Assembly: GCF_000518865.1 (NCBI RefSeq)
Contig: NZ_JAEK01000004.1
Coordinates: forward strand, 229,314 to 293,313
Source: Bacillus sp. J37
GTDB lineage: Bacteria > Bacillota > Bacilli > Bacillales > Bacillaceae
Length of the DNA stretch: 64,000 bases
Direction: 5' to 3'
Below are positions 1 to 8,598 of the stretch, piece after piece (within the stretch, counting starts at the first letter, position 1; every line of letters begins with the position of its first letter). The translations under genes were made by a program, and so were the position numbers. The notes beneath the pieces are model-generated. The model was given only the letters and a program-made list of their open reading frames with translations. It was not told the DNA's origin and did not search any database.

Positions 1-156
1 CGCTCGATCTCCTCTTCTCTCAAGCGCTGACAACTGATCTTGGACGTTTTGCATTTCGCTAAAAATAATAAACGAAGATACAATAAAGAGAATAAAAGAA
101 AAAATAAGTGCTAGACTATACTTCCAACCTAGCTTTAAATTCCTAAAAAGTTTCAT
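1..156 (-). CDS. Methyl-accepting chemotaxis-type receptor, N-terminal fragment
   Basis: This is the first 52 codons of a gene that runs off the left edge. The start is an ATG preceded by a GGGGG ribosome binding site. The peptide has a short basic N-terminus, one strongly hydrophobic segment at about residues 12-34 (starting KLGWKYSLALIF), and then a charged, coiled-coil-like stretch. This layout fits the N-terminal membrane anchor of Bacillus chemoreceptors or of a HAMP-containing sensor kinase. The signalling domain is outside the window, so the family call is an inference from topology and residue style only. Confidence 0.5.
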   Translation of the reverse strand, partial: MKLFRNLKLGWKYSLALIFSFILFIVSSFIIFSEMQNVQDQLSALERRGDRA

Positions 157-262
157 AAAACTGCCCCCATACACTATAAATAATCCTACTATATTACTAT
201 CGGCATAATTGTAAGCACTTAAATAGAATATCTAAAATTTCATCTAACATTTTCGTGGTACA

Positions 263-284
263 GGGGGACAGGTACCTTGACCCA
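263..284. repeat. Half copy of the GGTACC REP-like repeat
   Basis: This 22-base stretch contains GGGGGACAGGTACC followed by TTGACCCA. It closely matches the left arm of the complete palindrome at 7301-7353, but the right arm is missing. It lies just beyond the terminator of the PHP gene and is probably a decayed copy. Confidence 0.55.
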
Positions 285-314
285 ATAAAAAACAGGACAA
301 ATTACTGTCCTGTT
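284..314 (-). terminator. Intrinsic terminator of the ECF/PHP operon
   Basis: A 9-bp perfect stem (AACAGGACA with TGTCCTGTT) and a 6-base loop overlap the stop codon of the PHP gene. On the minus strand it is followed by TTTTTATT. Confidence 0.8.
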
Positions 315-1068
315 AAACCGCCATAAGCTGCTTTATTAACTTTTTTGTTAGTGAGGCAGATCGTACACGTAAGTGTAAATCAGGTGAGATATGAATTGTG
401 AAAGCATTGTCTTTAATTGCCCTTTTCACTTCATTTATTGTATTGTAGTGACCATTGAATTCATTTACGATCGAGCCGTATTGAAGGAATTGGTGAGTAT
501 CACTTCCTCCTACTATTGGCAACTCCAGTTCTTCAGCGAATCCATAAACATATTTTTGATTTTCTTCAATTCCGATTGAATGAAGATCTTTACCGTTTAA
601 ATCTAGGGCATCCAATCGTTTCAGCTGAAATGGCTTGTGCTGGGTAAGCGGTGTACTTGGTCGGAATGGGTGTCCGCCTATTTTAATTGTTTCAAAGGAT
701 TCTGCAAGGTCCATTAGGTCTGAAAAAGGGATAAAATTCTCTTCGTCCAGATGATATTTCAATTCATGATAGATGGCTAAAATGGATTCACGGCGACTGA
801 TTAACAAAATGTGGCCAACTTCCTTTACATCGACTTCAATTCCAGGGAAAATCTTCAAACCACCTACATCATAGTAATCATTTGTATAGGGATAGTGATC
901 GTCTAAAAAGTCATATACATCAAGAAAATTCAACGTATTAAAATGCTCTGTTAAGGCAATTGCATCAAGACCAGCTTCTTTTGCTTCCCTTGTCATTTCC
1001 CGAAAGTATGCCGGATCAAAGTTCGATTTTTTTGATATTTTGATATGAGTATGAAAGTCCATTTTCAT
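313..1068 (-). CDS. PHP-domain metal-dependent phosphoesterase
   Basis: This 251-aa protein has the polymerase-and-histidinol-phosphatase (PHP) fold signature. Visible metal-ligand candidates are the HTH motif at residues 6-8, H42, E78, H86, H133 (GGHPF) and the D190-H192 pair in GGSDTH. PHP proteins hydrolyse phosphate esters using two or three metal ions. No signal peptide is seen, so it should be cytoplasmic. It is the last gene of a four-gene operon and starts 18 bp after the EcfT gene behind a GGAGGGG site. Its position suggests that it acts on the compound imported by the ECF transporter or on a phosphorylated product of it, but the substrate cannot be read from the sequence. Confidence 0.85.
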   Translation of the reverse strand: MKMDFHTHIKISKKSNFDPAYFREMTREAKEAGLDAIALTEHFNTLNFLDVYDFLDDHYPYTNDYYDVGGLKIFPGIEVDVKEVGHILLISRRESILAIYHELKYHLDEENFIPFSDLMDLAESFETIKIGGHPFRPSTPLTQHKPFQLKRLDALDLNGKDLHSIGIEENQKYVYGFAEELELPIVGGSDTHQFLQYGSIVNEFNGHYNTINEVKRAIKDNAFTIHISPDLHLRVRSASLTKKLIKQLMAV

Positions 1069-1086
1069 TGATAAACCCCTCCATTT

Positions 1087-1908
1087 TTATTTGTGAAAAT
1101 TACCTGCTACCATGAGAACGATGATATAAAAAATACTTGTGGTGAGAAATAGAACATCCTTCCGGCCAATGCTCAGAGATTGAAGCTTTAATTTTTTCAC
1201 TGCAGGATTAGTAAAAGCATTTTTACTGCCCTTTGTTTCAAGTGCTTCAACAGTTGTTCTTGCTCGTTTAGCTGTGCTTAAAAGCAACGGGTAGAAGGAC
1301 ATCACCGCTAATTTAATGAAGTAACTTGCTGTCCTCCAATAGAAAATACCTCTTTTCTCAGGTGCTTTCCCTCTTAATCTGTATGACATAAAGACATGGT
1401 TGTATTCTTCTAATAACAAAGGAAGCATTCGATAACCATATGAAATCGAAAAAGAAACTTGACCTGGTACACCGATACTTAATAAGCCCACACTTAATTT
1501 TTCAGGACTCATAGAGCAAAATACTGTTATACTGGCAAGCGAAATGACAGCCAGTTTTACCGTTAACATTAATAACGGCAATAGGACAGCCATATCTCCT
1601 CCAAAGAAAAGAGATGCAATGAGTAAATAACCGCCTTGCCCGAGTAACCCCAGAATTAAAATAAAGAGGATTAACCTGCTTACTTTTGTCAAAATTGTTG
1701 TTAGGATCGTAACCGTTAACAGCCCGAATAAAACGAGTTCATTATGAATAAACCAAGGGGCTATCCCAAAAAATCCGTACCACATGAATAATATTCGCGG
1801 ATCCAATTTTGCAATAAATGTCTGATCGTTAGCATACGCTGTATTCATCAATTCGATTTTCACTTGTTCAACACTTAACTTATCAATCAAGCTTTTTGCA
1901 TATTCCAT
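1087..1908 (-). CDS. ECF transporter transmembrane (T) component
   Basis: This 273-aa membrane protein belongs to the EcfT/CbiQ family, the integral subunit that links the ATPase pair to the substrate-binding S component. It has several hydrophobic segments between about residues 38 and 125. The cytoplasmic coupling region follows, with LRGKAP and AKRARTTVEALE as the Arg-containing helices, and a last membrane helix lies near the C-terminus. Its ATG overlaps the end of the ATPase gene by 22 bp and has an AGGAGG site, so translation is probably coupled. The dedicated S, A and T genes in one operon indicate a group I ECF system rather than one sharing a general energising module. Confidence 0.85.
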   Translation of the reverse strand: MEYAKSLIDKLSVEQVKIELMNTAYANDQTFIAKLDPRILFMWYGFFGIAPWFIHNELVLFGLLTVTILTTILTKVSRLILFILILGLLGQGGYLLIASLFFGGDMAVLLPLLMLTVKLAVISLASITVFCSMSPEKLSVGLLSIGVPGQVSFSISYGYRMLPLLLEEYNHVFMSYRLRGKAPEKRGIFYWRTASYFIKLAVMSFYPLLLSTAKRARTTVEALETKGSKNAFTNPAVKKLKLQSLSIGRKDVLFLTTSIFYIIVLMVAGNFHK

Positions 1909-3593
1909 CTTGTTTCCTCCTGGTATCGTTCCACAAATGAATCAATTGAATAAGCAGCAGGTGACAGCTGCAACCTATGGCTAAGTTCAACAATTTGCGG
2001 AGGGACAATGCCTGCCTTTCTCATTAAAAACAGATCTGAAAACAAGCCTTCCTTGTCACCATCATAGATCACTTGTCCATCGTGCATGACAACAACACGT
2101 GTTGCCCACTCGCTAACCAATTGCATATCATGTGTGGCGATCATGACTAATTCCGTGTGGTGGTCTAACATATGAATGAATTGAACAAGCTGTTTCCGTG
2201 TTGCAATATCAAGGTTTGCCGTTGGTTCATCTAATAGAATAATAGCTGGATCCATCGCTGCCCCAATCGCAAGCGAAGCACGCCGTTGTTGCCCCCCGCT
2301 CATGAGACGGCTGTCTTTATTCTGCAAATCCACCAAGTTAAAAAGCTCGAGAATATGATCAACTCTTTCTTTATATCCTTTTCGATTGCGAGCCTTTAAG
2401 AAAAATTCAACATCTTTACGAACAGAATCCTCAATAAACATTTGTTCAGGATTTTGGTAAATATATGTCACGATATCCGCTAATTGCTCGGGTGAATGTT
2501 TTGATGTCAAATGCCCCATCACATTTACGGTTCCGAAAGCAGGCTTGCGAAATCCCGTTAAAAGCCGCATTAATGTTGACTTTCCGGCTCCATTATTCCC
2601 AACAAGAGCTACTTTTTCTCCTTTATAGAAGGTGACATTAATATTTTTTAAGATATGGTGAAAAGATCGATCGACCGTCTTATATGAGAATTCAACATTA
2701 TGAAATGACACTGCTTCTTCCCTTTGTCCTAATGAGATAGATGGTGAACATGTAGTATGATTAGAAACTAATTTATTTGTAAAATACTTTTCAGCTTCTG
2801 CCAATGTAATTGGAAGAACAGGAGATCCACCAAGTTCAATTGCTGCTTGTGTTACCTGTGGAGGATAAATATTGCGTTCCATTAACTCTTCCACAGCTGT
2901 AAGTGCTTCTTTAACAGGTCTCTTCCATACAGCTTGCCCATTGTCTACCAACAAAACAGTTGAACAATAGTCAGCAATAAACTCTGTATGATGTTCAATA
3001 ACAATAATTGTTTTACCATAATCTTCATGAAGCTTTTTTAAGATCTCGTACATTTTTTTTGCGTGATGCGGATCTAATTGTGCAATTGGTTCATCAAGTA
3101 CTAGAATATCGGGACTAAGAGCTAGACAGCCGGCAAGTGCAAGTAAATGCTTTTGACCACCGCTGAGTTGCCACACAAACTCCTGCTCACAATCCTCAAG
3201 TTCTACTAACCGGAGAGCTTCCCGAGCACGTTCCTTATAGTCTGCATATCCAAAATTAAGTGGAGCAAACGCCGCATCTTCAAGCACTCTCGCTTGAACT
3301 AGCTGGTTTTCGAAATCCTGATACACATAGCCAACATGTGCTGAAAGGTCGGCAACAGTACTTGTTGCTACATCCAACCCATTGATCGTCGCCTTACCTT
3401 CAAAATCCCCTGTGTAATAATGAGGGATTAAGCCGTTCAATAATTTGCATAATGTGGATTTTCCACTTCCATTTCCTCCGATAATGGCTAAAAACTCCCC
3501 TTGTTCTACCGTCACATTCATATTCCGTAATATTGCTTCTTCTTCACTTGGATATGTAAAAGTGACATTTTCAATGCTAATGACAGGTTTCAT
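1887..3593 (-). CDS. ECF transporter duplicated ATP-binding component
   Basis: This 568-aa protein contains two complete ABC ATPase domains in one chain. Domain 1 has Walker A GGNGSGKST at about residues 39-47, signature LSGGQ, Walker B ILVLDEP and H-loop EHH. Domain 2 has Walker A GNNGAGKST near residue 331, signature MSGGQ, Walker B IILLDEP and ATHD. Both sites therefore look active. I placed the start at the ATG of MKPVISIENV, because it overlaps the S-component stop as ATGA and has an AAAGGAAA site. A longer reading frame to 3683 merely runs back through the S-component gene. Fused double ATPases are known from several ECF systems. The protein powers import by the neighbouring S and T subunits. 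Confidence 0.9.
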   Translation of the reverse strand: MKPVISIENVTFTYPSEEEAILRNMNVTVEQGEFLAIIGGNGSGKSTLCKLLNGLIPHYYTGDFEGKATINGLDVATSTVADLSAHVGYVYQDFENQLVQARVLEDAAFAPLNFGYADYKERAREALRLVELEDCEQEFVWQLSGGQKHLLALAGCLALSPDILVLDEPIAQLDPHHAKKMYEILKKLHEDYGKTIIVIEHHTEFIADYCSTVLLVDNGQAVWKRPVKEALTAVEELMERNIYPPQVTQAAIELGGSPVLPITLAEAEKYFTNKLVSNHTTCSPSISLGQREEAVSFHNVEFSYKTVDRSFHHILKNINVTFYKGEKVALVGNNGAGKSTLMRLLTGFRKPAFGTVNVMGHLTSKHSPEQLADIVTYIYQNPEQMFIEDSVRKDVEFFLKARNRKGYKERVDHILELFNLVDLQNKDSRLMSGGQQRRASLAIGAAMDPAIILLDEPTANLDIATRKQLVQFIHMLDHHTELVMIATHDMQLVSEWATRVVVMHDGQVIYDGDKEGLFSDLFLMRKAGIVPPQIVELSHRLQLSPAAYSIDSFVERYQEETRWNMQKA

Positions 3594-4447
3594 GCTGCAT
3601 TTTTCCTTTCTTTTTTGGAACGGAAAATCGTCATATATATTATTAGTGCTGCAACAATCCCTGCTACTCCAATACTGATCCATGTTAATCTTGATTCAGA
3701 GTCTTCAGCAAACGAAGCTTCCCATTCAAAGACATTTAAGTCTGTTTCAGATAAAAATTCAAACCCAAATGCAGAAAACGCAAGAATGACTGATAAAATA
3801 ACAAGCTTTGGATGCAGAATTCCGCGAATGGAGTGTGCATTCTCACGAGTCCGCGGTTTCATACCGAGCAGTGGTTCTATTTTTCCATATAAACGCGGGA
3901 CAAGATACAAGGTAGGTAATAAAGCAAATAAAATTCCTGAAAACAAAACATCATTTAAAAAGGCAAAACCTTCAACAATAACAACACTTTCTGCAAGTCC
4001 CGGAAGTACTTCAAAGTCATCAACACCTATCCAAACCTTTCCTATATCAACCATCATGCTAATTAACTGATGAATAATGACTCCCGAAATCGCAGCAATA
4101 CCTACTTGGCGCTTGCTTGTTGGGTCACTTACCATAACCCCAGCGATATACATTGCCAAAGAAAAGGCAATAAATTTTTCAAGCTCTCCAAAACCCCCAA
4201 ATTGACCGAGCATTAATTCACCAAAAATCACTTCACCTAATGCTGCACCTACAGCTGCGTACAATGGATGAAACAAGATACAAAGAGTTAGAGGAATAAA
4301 AGCAAAATACTCAATAGAGAATTCAACAGGACCTAGATACACGGATGGGACAAGTTCTGTAATCATGTTTGATAAGCCGTAAAGAGACATGGATAAGATA
4401 AAAACCATCATTTTTTGAGACTGTGTTAATGTGTACTGTTTTTTCAT
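3590..4447 (-). CDS. ECF transporter substrate-specific (S) component
   Basis: This 285-aa membrane protein is the first gene of the operon and has a strong AGGAGGG site. It has about five N-terminal membrane helices, as expected for an S component. After a basic cytoplasmic stretch come two more helices that enclose an acidic extracytoplasmic loop of about 30 residues (around residues 225-255). That C-terminal helix-loop-helix looks like the CbiN/NikN accessory module of metal ECF systems in topology, although I see no clear sequence identity. Most S components are about 180-200 aa, so this one is long. The substrate is unknown. Control by an RpiR-type regulator and pairing with a PHP phosphoesterase hint at a sugar- or phosphate-containing ligand. 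Confidence 0.75.
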   Translation of the reverse strand: MKKQYTLTQSQKMMVFILSMSLYGLSNMITELVPSVYLGPVEFSIEYFAFIPLTLCILFHPLYAAVGAALGEVIFGELMLGQFGGFGELEKFIAFSLAMYIAGVMVSDPTSKRQVGIAAISGVIIHQLISMMVDIGKVWIGVDDFEVLPGLAESVVIVEGFAFLNDVLFSGILFALLPTLYLVPRLYGKIEPLLGMKPRTRENAHSIRGILHPKLVILSVILAFSAFGFEFLSETDLNVFEWEASFAEDSESRLTWISIGVAGIVAALIIYMTIFRSKKERKNAA

Positions 4448-4551
4448 TGTATTCCCTCCTTTTGTTATTTCTTCTTTATTTTAAGAAGGGAATTTAAACC
4501 TGTGATAGTGTTCATGTAAAGCTTATGTAAAATTATTATCATTTTCTTTCA

Positions 4552-4573
4552 TTTTGATATTTTTTTATCAAAA
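4552..4573. promoter_or_regulatory. Palindrome in divergent ECF/RpiR promoter region
   Basis: A perfect 8-bp inverted repeat (TTTTGATA, six T, TATCAAAA) sits between the divergent ECF operon and the rpiR-type gene, 38 bases before the regulator start. It is the most symmetrical element in the gap and is a plausible binding site for the adjacent regulator. That assignment is inference. Confidence 0.45.
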
Positions 4574-4610
4574 CATGCTAGCATAATAGAAAAAGGAGGA
4601 TGCTAAGCTA

Positions 4611-5426
4611 ATGTTTGAGTTACATGCCCTTTCACAAAGTCAACTAAAAATAGGACGGTGGATACTCCATAATGAATCCACGGTGATGATCGCAACTGAA
4701 AAAGATATTGCACAAGCAGTTGGAGTATCTGTTGCATCCGTATCACGTTTTTGGAAAACCATAGGATATGAGAATTTAAAAGCTTATAAACAAAAATTAA
4801 AGGAAAAGCGTGACATCACTCCGGCAAAAAAGATATTAAAAACCGTGATTGACTTGGAGTATACAGACGTTCAACGTCATCATTTAAATCGCAGTATCCA
4901 TCATCTTCAATCAACTTTGAACCATTTTCAGAGAGATCAGTTTGAAGAAGCAATCAACATCATTCGTAAAGTAAAATGTCTGTTTATCTATGCTCCCGGC
5001 CCTTCTCTCAGTCTTGGAGAGCTTTTAACCTATCGGCTTAGACGCTACGGAATAGATGTAAAATTGATCAAATGGATGGGAAGCGAGATATTGGAGGAAC
5101 TTATTCACATTAATAATCAACGTGCAGTATTACTATTCAGCTTTAGCCGATTATTAAAAGAAGCCGAGGTTCTTTTAAAACATGCAAAAGATACAAGGTG
5201 CAGCACGATCGTAATAAGTGATGAATTCATGCTCGATACTCCCTATCCTGTTGATGTGTTTTTGTATGCAGAACGTGGAGAAAAAGATGAATTCCACTCT
5301 ATGATTGCACCGCTTTTTTTAATAGAAAACTTAATAGTGGAAATAGGTAAAACAGAAGACTCCATGATTCATATGGAGTTACTAGATAAGATGCGAAAAC
5401 TATACAAGGAGGATCTTCCGAGGTGA
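4611..5426 (+). CDS. RpiR-family transcriptional regulator (HTH plus SIS)
   Basis: This 271-aa protein has an N-terminal helix-turn-helix at about residues 1-75 (IATEKDIAQAVGVSVASVSRF) and a C-terminal SIS domain at about residues 120-250. The SIS domain carries the phosphosugar-pocket-like stretch LFIYAPGPSLSLGELL. RpiR regulators usually sense phosphorylated sugars through the SIS domain. The gene is divergent from the ECF/PHP operon and shares its promoter region, which contains a palindrome, so it most likely controls that operon and perhaps itself. The ribosome binding site is AAGGAGG with a slightly long spacing to the ATG. Confidence 0.88.
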   Translation: MFELHALSQSQLKIGRWILHNESTVMIATEKDIAQAVGVSVASVSRFWKTIGYENLKAYKQKLKEKRDITPAKKILKTVIDLEYTDVQRHHLNRSIHHLQSTLNHFQRDQFEEAINIIRKVKCLFIYAPGPSLSLGELLTYRLRRYGIDVKLIKWMGSEILEELIHINNQRAVLLFSFSRLLKEAEVLLKHAKDTRCSTIVISDEFMLDTPYPVDVFLYAERGEKDEFHSMIAPLFLIENLIVEIGKTEDSMIHMELLDKMRKLYKEDLPR

Positions 5427-5469
5427 ATAGAAGTTTTAGGAGAATGTCCTAAATTTCTCAGCAAAAAAA

Positions 5470-5522
5470 GAGTGACCAAAAAGTCCAATATTCCAGACAT
5501 TTTTAGTGTCACTCCTAATTTT
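5470..5522. terminator. Bidirectional terminator between rpiR-type gene and dedA
   Basis: GAGTGAC (5470-5476) pairs with GTCACTC (5508-5514), with further imperfect pairing inside. T-rich tracts follow on both strands (TTTTTTT on minus, AATTTTTTA on plus), so it can serve both converging genes. Confidence 0.75.
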
Positions 5523-5537
5523 TTATTACCGGCAGAA

Positions 5538-6146
5538 TCACTTCTTTTTTCTCGTTTTAATAAAGAAAATAACAAAAGCAATCGCAAGTAAAGCCAAAAT
5601 GACATACACGACATCAGAGTATATATCCATTTTTTCAACAATGGCTTCCCACGAGGAACCAACCGATGCACCCAGATTCACTAAGACAATATTCCAAATG
5701 AGTGTTCCAAGTGTTGTTAAAAGAAAGAATAACCCCAGCTTCATATTTGACATCCCTGCTGGAATCGAAATCAGACTGCGAATTAATGGGACAAATCGAC
5801 AAAAGAAAACCGTCCAAGGTCCATACTTATCAAACCAGGCATCAGCTTTGTGGATATCTTTCTTTGTCAAACGTAGAATATGGCCCCATTTTTCTACGAT
5901 TTTATCTAGTCTTTCAACATCAAGCTGCAACCCGATAAAATATAGTACACCAGCCCCTATGACAGAACCGATTGTTGAAGCAATGACAACTCCCGTTATT
6001 GATAGATTCGTCGTAGTGGTCATGAAACCGCCAAAAGTTAAAATTACTTCTGAGGGAATGGGAGGGAATATATTTTCTAAAGCAATAAGTAGCATAATCC
6101 CTACATAACCGTAATTCTCCATAACTGACATTAACCAATTTTCCAT
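5538..6146 (-). CDS. DedA-family membrane protein
   Basis: This 202-aa multi-pass membrane protein has the DedA/VTT-domain hallmarks. FPPIPSE lies near residue 28, and CRFVPLIRSLISIPAG near residues 112-130 holds the conserved Arg and Pro residues. DedA proteins are linked to membrane energetics and, in Firmicutes, to recycling of undecaprenyl phosphate across the membrane. Whether this copy is the main flippase or a paralogue cannot be decided here. It appears to be transcribed alone, ends at a bidirectional terminator and lies downstream of the CorA gene. Confidence 0.88.
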   Translation of the reverse strand: MENWLMSVMENYGYVGIMLLIALENIFPPIPSEVILTFGGFMTTTTNLSITGVVIASTIGSVIGAGVLYFIGLQLDVERLDKIVEKWGHILRLTKKDIHKADAWFDKYGPWTVFFCRFVPLIRSLISIPAGMSNMKLGLFFLLTTLGTLIWNIVLVNLGASVGSSWEAIVEKMDIYSDVVYVILALLAIAFVIFFIKTRKKK

Positions 6147-6189
6147 AATTTCTCCTTATCCTTTTAACAATTTTTCATACTATTCCTAG

Positions 6190-7146
6190 TTACTTAAACC
6201 AGCCTTTGCTTTTGAACCACAATAACATTAAAATTCCTATCACTACCATTAAGCCCAATGATAAAAAGTAGCCATATTTCCATGTTAACTCAGGCATATT
6301 CTCAAAATTCATACCGTAAATTCCTGCGATAAATGTTAACGGAGCAAAGATGGAGGTAATAATTGTAAGAACCTTCATGACATTATTTGTTTGATGTGAG
6401 TTTAATGAGAGATAACTGTCTCGTATGTCAGCTGTTACTTCTCTATTTGACATAACCATTTCTGATAGCTTCAAAAGATGGTCATAAATATCAGAAAAAT
6501 ACTCTCTTCTTTCTCTTATCCCATGTAAGTGATGAGAATTTAACATACGGTAGAGTAAATCACGCATTGGATGCACACTGTGTCTTAAGTTTAACAGCAT
6601 ATGTCTTGTATCAAATAACTCATTCATTAACACAGTCATCGATTTGTTTTGTGTATTGTCTTCAATTTTGTCCAGCCGGTCTTCTATTTTATATATAAGT
6701 GGAAAATAATTATCCACAATCTTGTCTAAAATTTGATAGAACACATAGAAGCTGTCCCATTTCTCCGTATTTTTTTGCTCCAATAATCTGTCCCAGACCT
6801 GTGCTACTTCTTTCGCCGGCATACGATGAAAGGTCACAATAAATTTTTCACCTACAAAAAAGTCAATTTCTTCTTTATAGATTTCATTGTCTTGTTCTCT
6901 GACTATATGGGTGACATAGAAGCTATGATCATCATAATAATCCAGCTTTGGACGCTGAAGGACTTGAATACAATCTTCAATCGCAAGCGGATGGAAACGG
7001 AATGTGTACGCAAGATGCTTGATCTCATCATCACTAGGTTCATGAAAATCTACCCAAAACCACTTATATTGATCTAAATCTGCGTCATGTATCGAGAGAT
7101 TCTTTTCTATTTGATTGTCATATGTAATCCCAACTACATTTATCAT
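6190..7146 (-). CDS. corA: CorA-family magnesium/cobalt transporter
   Basis: This 318-aa protein has a long acidic and basic N-terminal cytoplasmic domain and two C-terminal membrane helices. The invariant YGMN motif lies just after the first of these (YGMNFENMPEL, about residues 278-288). CorA forms a pentameric channel for Mg2+ with Mg2+-gated opening. I set the start at the inner ATG (MINVVGIT), because it has a CAGGTG site seven bases upstream. The upstream in-frame ATG has none. Length matches the short Bacillus CorA type. Confidence 0.92.
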   Translation of the reverse strand: MINVVGITYDNQIEKNLSIHDADLDQYKWFWVDFHEPSDDEIKHLAYTFRFHPLAIEDCIQVLQRPKLDYYDDHSFYVTHIVREQDNEIYKEEIDFFVGEKFIVTFHRMPAKEVAQVWDRLLEQKNTEKWDSFYVFYQILDKIVDNYFPLIYKIEDRLDKIEDNTQNKSMTVLMNELFDTRHMLLNLRHSVHPMRDLLYRMLNSHHLHGIRERREYFSDIYDHLLKLSEMVMSNREVTADIRDSYLSLNSHQTNNVMKVLTIITSIFAPLTFIAGIYGMNFENMPELTWKYGYFLSLGLMVVIGILMLLWFKSKGWFK

Positions 7147-7300
7147 AAAAAGCACCTGCTTCATACTTTTTCAAGAAACATATCCTGTTCTTTTCCGCCA
7201 AACAACTCTTCTAGAGAAAATATTGTAACAAAAATTCACCCTCAATGAAATGGTAGGTAGGAACGGTTTCTTATTTCTGTTTAATAATAGCACAGAAACG

Positions 7301-7353
7301 GGGGGACAGGTACCATGTCCCAGTGCTTCGCTGGGACGAGGTACCTGTCCCCC
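7301..7353. repeat. REP-like palindrome with GGTACC core
   Basis: Arms 7301-7323 and 7331-7353 are complementary almost throughout (GGGGGACAGGTACC with GGTACCTGTCCCCC, then TGTCCCAG with CTGGGAC) around the 7-base loop TGCTTCG. It lies between divergent corA and the cupin gene and has no T-tract, so it is not an obvious terminator. A half copy lies at 263-284. Similar GGGGACAGGTACC palindromes recur in Bacillaceae genomes as far as I recall. Confidence 0.7.
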
Positions 7354-7428
7354 TGTTCCACACATTCACCTACTATCCAGTTTTAACATAAATTGGGTAG
7401 AGCATTAAAAATGAGGAGGAAGAAAAGT

Positions 7429-8049
7429 ATGGCCTTTAATACACAAACAGCGCAATTCACCTTTGATTTAAATAAAAGTCCGCTTATGAAAAAAGATAAA
7501 AACAATTACATTAACGTTTTAGGTGTCCAGCAATTAAACACACTTAAAAATGTTTCATTACTTGATATTTTCCTTAGTGCTAATAATGTGGTTGAACCAC
7601 ACTATCATCAGAATGCGGCTGAACTTGTTTATTGTATTTCCGGTGCAGCGGTTGTCTCCATATTGAATCCAAATACGAAACAAATTGAGAACTTCCCAAT
7701 TACGCCTGGTCAAGTAGCAAATGTCCCAAAAGCATGGTGGCATTATGAAGTAGCTACGGTCGACAACACTCACTTGCTTGCTATTTTTGATGCAGCTACT
7801 CCGGAAGTTATTCTAGGTTCAGATCTATTAAAATTAACGCCTTCAAATATAATGGCTCACACATACTGTATGGATGAATCTAAATGGAAAGAGGCAATCA
7901 AACCTGTTACACCATCCACTTTTATCGGCCCTACCAAAAATTGCAAAAAGCCACAAAATCGTTCCCAAAAATCTTCACAATATCAAAATCAACAAGATTG
8001 GAACTATTCACAGCAACAGTATTATACGTACTTTCCATACCATTATTAG
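7429..8049 (+). CDS. Cupin-domain protein with Gln/Asn/Tyr-rich tail
   Basis: This 206-aa protein is a single-cupin protein. Motif 1 reads HYHQNAAELVYCISG (HxH, E, G metal-site pattern) and motif 2 is near PKAWWHYE. The last 35 residues are rich in Q, N, S and Y, a composition seen in spore coat proteins, although coat location is only a guess. The start was chosen at the ATG of MAFNTQ, because AGGAGG lies nine bases upstream and the two earlier in-frame ATGs have no site. The product resembles the oxalate-decarboxylase-like cupins of Bacillus. No catalytic function is assigned. Confidence 0.8.
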   Translation: MAFNTQTAQFTFDLNKSPLMKKDKNNYINVLGVQQLNTLKNVSLLDIFLSANNVVEPHYHQNAAELVYCISGAAVVSILNPNTKQIENFPITPGQVANVPKAWWHYEVATVDNTHLLAIFDAATPEVILGSDLLKLTPSNIMAHTYCMDESKWKEAIKPVTPSTFIGPTKNCKKPQNRSQKSSQYQNQQDWNYSQQQYYTYFPYHY

Positions 8050-8061
8050 GGATAAGTATTA

Positions 8062-8090
8062 AAAAGGACGAGATCATCCCTCGTCCTTTT
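8062..8090. terminator. Bidirectional terminator, cupin/nitroreductase
   Basis: AAAAGGACGAG pairs with CTCGTCCTTTT around a 7-base loop. The flanking A and T runs allow termination of both converging transcripts. Confidence 0.82.
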
Positions 8091-8574
8091 ATGGTAAGTA
8101 TTTAATTTTCTCCTGAATTGGTCTTCTGTCTTTTGGAGCATTGATTTCCTCCGGATATCCGACACCTAGTACTCCAACTACATCATATTCTTCTGAAACA
8201 CCTAGTATTTCACGGTTTTTTTGAGCGTTTCCTACCGATGACCAGAATGTTCCTGCTCCTTCTTCCCATGCAGCTAAATTAAAATTTTGAACAAAACATG
8301 CTGTAGTGATCAAGTTTTCATATGTTTCGATTTCTGTTGCACCATGTTTAGATAATATGGCAAGAACAACTGGTGCACCAAAGAAGTCTGCTTTATGATT
8401 CAACTTAGCTCTCGTTTCTTCTCCAATAACCAGCACTTCCCAAGGTTCTGTCATTTTATGATTGGGTGCCATAGTACCAGCTTGAAGCCATTTGTTCAAT
8501 AGCTCTTTTTCAATAGAATCAGATTTAAAGTTTTTGATCGTACGACGGGAATGAATAGTTTCAAGTATTTTCAA
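8089..8574 (-). CDS. Nitroreductase-family FMN oxidoreductase
   Basis: This 161-aa protein begins with the nitroreductase FMN/phosphate-binding segment (IHSRRTIKNF, about residues 7-16). It contains the usual AAWEEGAGTFW region and ends with DRRPIQEKIKYLP, a normal family ending. It is slightly shorter than typical members of 180-210 aa but looks complete. Such enzymes reduce nitro groups, quinones or enones with NAD(P)H. It is the second gene after a MarR-type regulator (24 bp gap), which suggests induction by electrophiles or phenolics through that regulator. Confidence 0.87.
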   Translation of the reverse strand: MKILETIHSRRTIKNFKSDSIEKELLNKWLQAGTMAPNHKMTEPWEVLVIGEETRAKLNHKADFFGAPVVLAILSKHGATEIETYENLITTACFVQNFNLAAWEEGAGTFWSSVGNAQKNREILGVSEEYDVVGVLGVGYPEEINAPKDRRPIQEKIKYLP

Positions 8575-8598
8575 GAAAAAGCCCTCCTATTTGGAAAA

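Noticed and set aside
3594..3683. N-terminal extension of the ECF ATPase
   Set aside because: It lies inside the S-component gene and adds residues with no homology. The ATGA-coupled internal start is better.
7171..7365. 64-codon minus-strand frame
   Set aside because: It covers the REP-like palindrome and has no start signal. The translation has no domain character.
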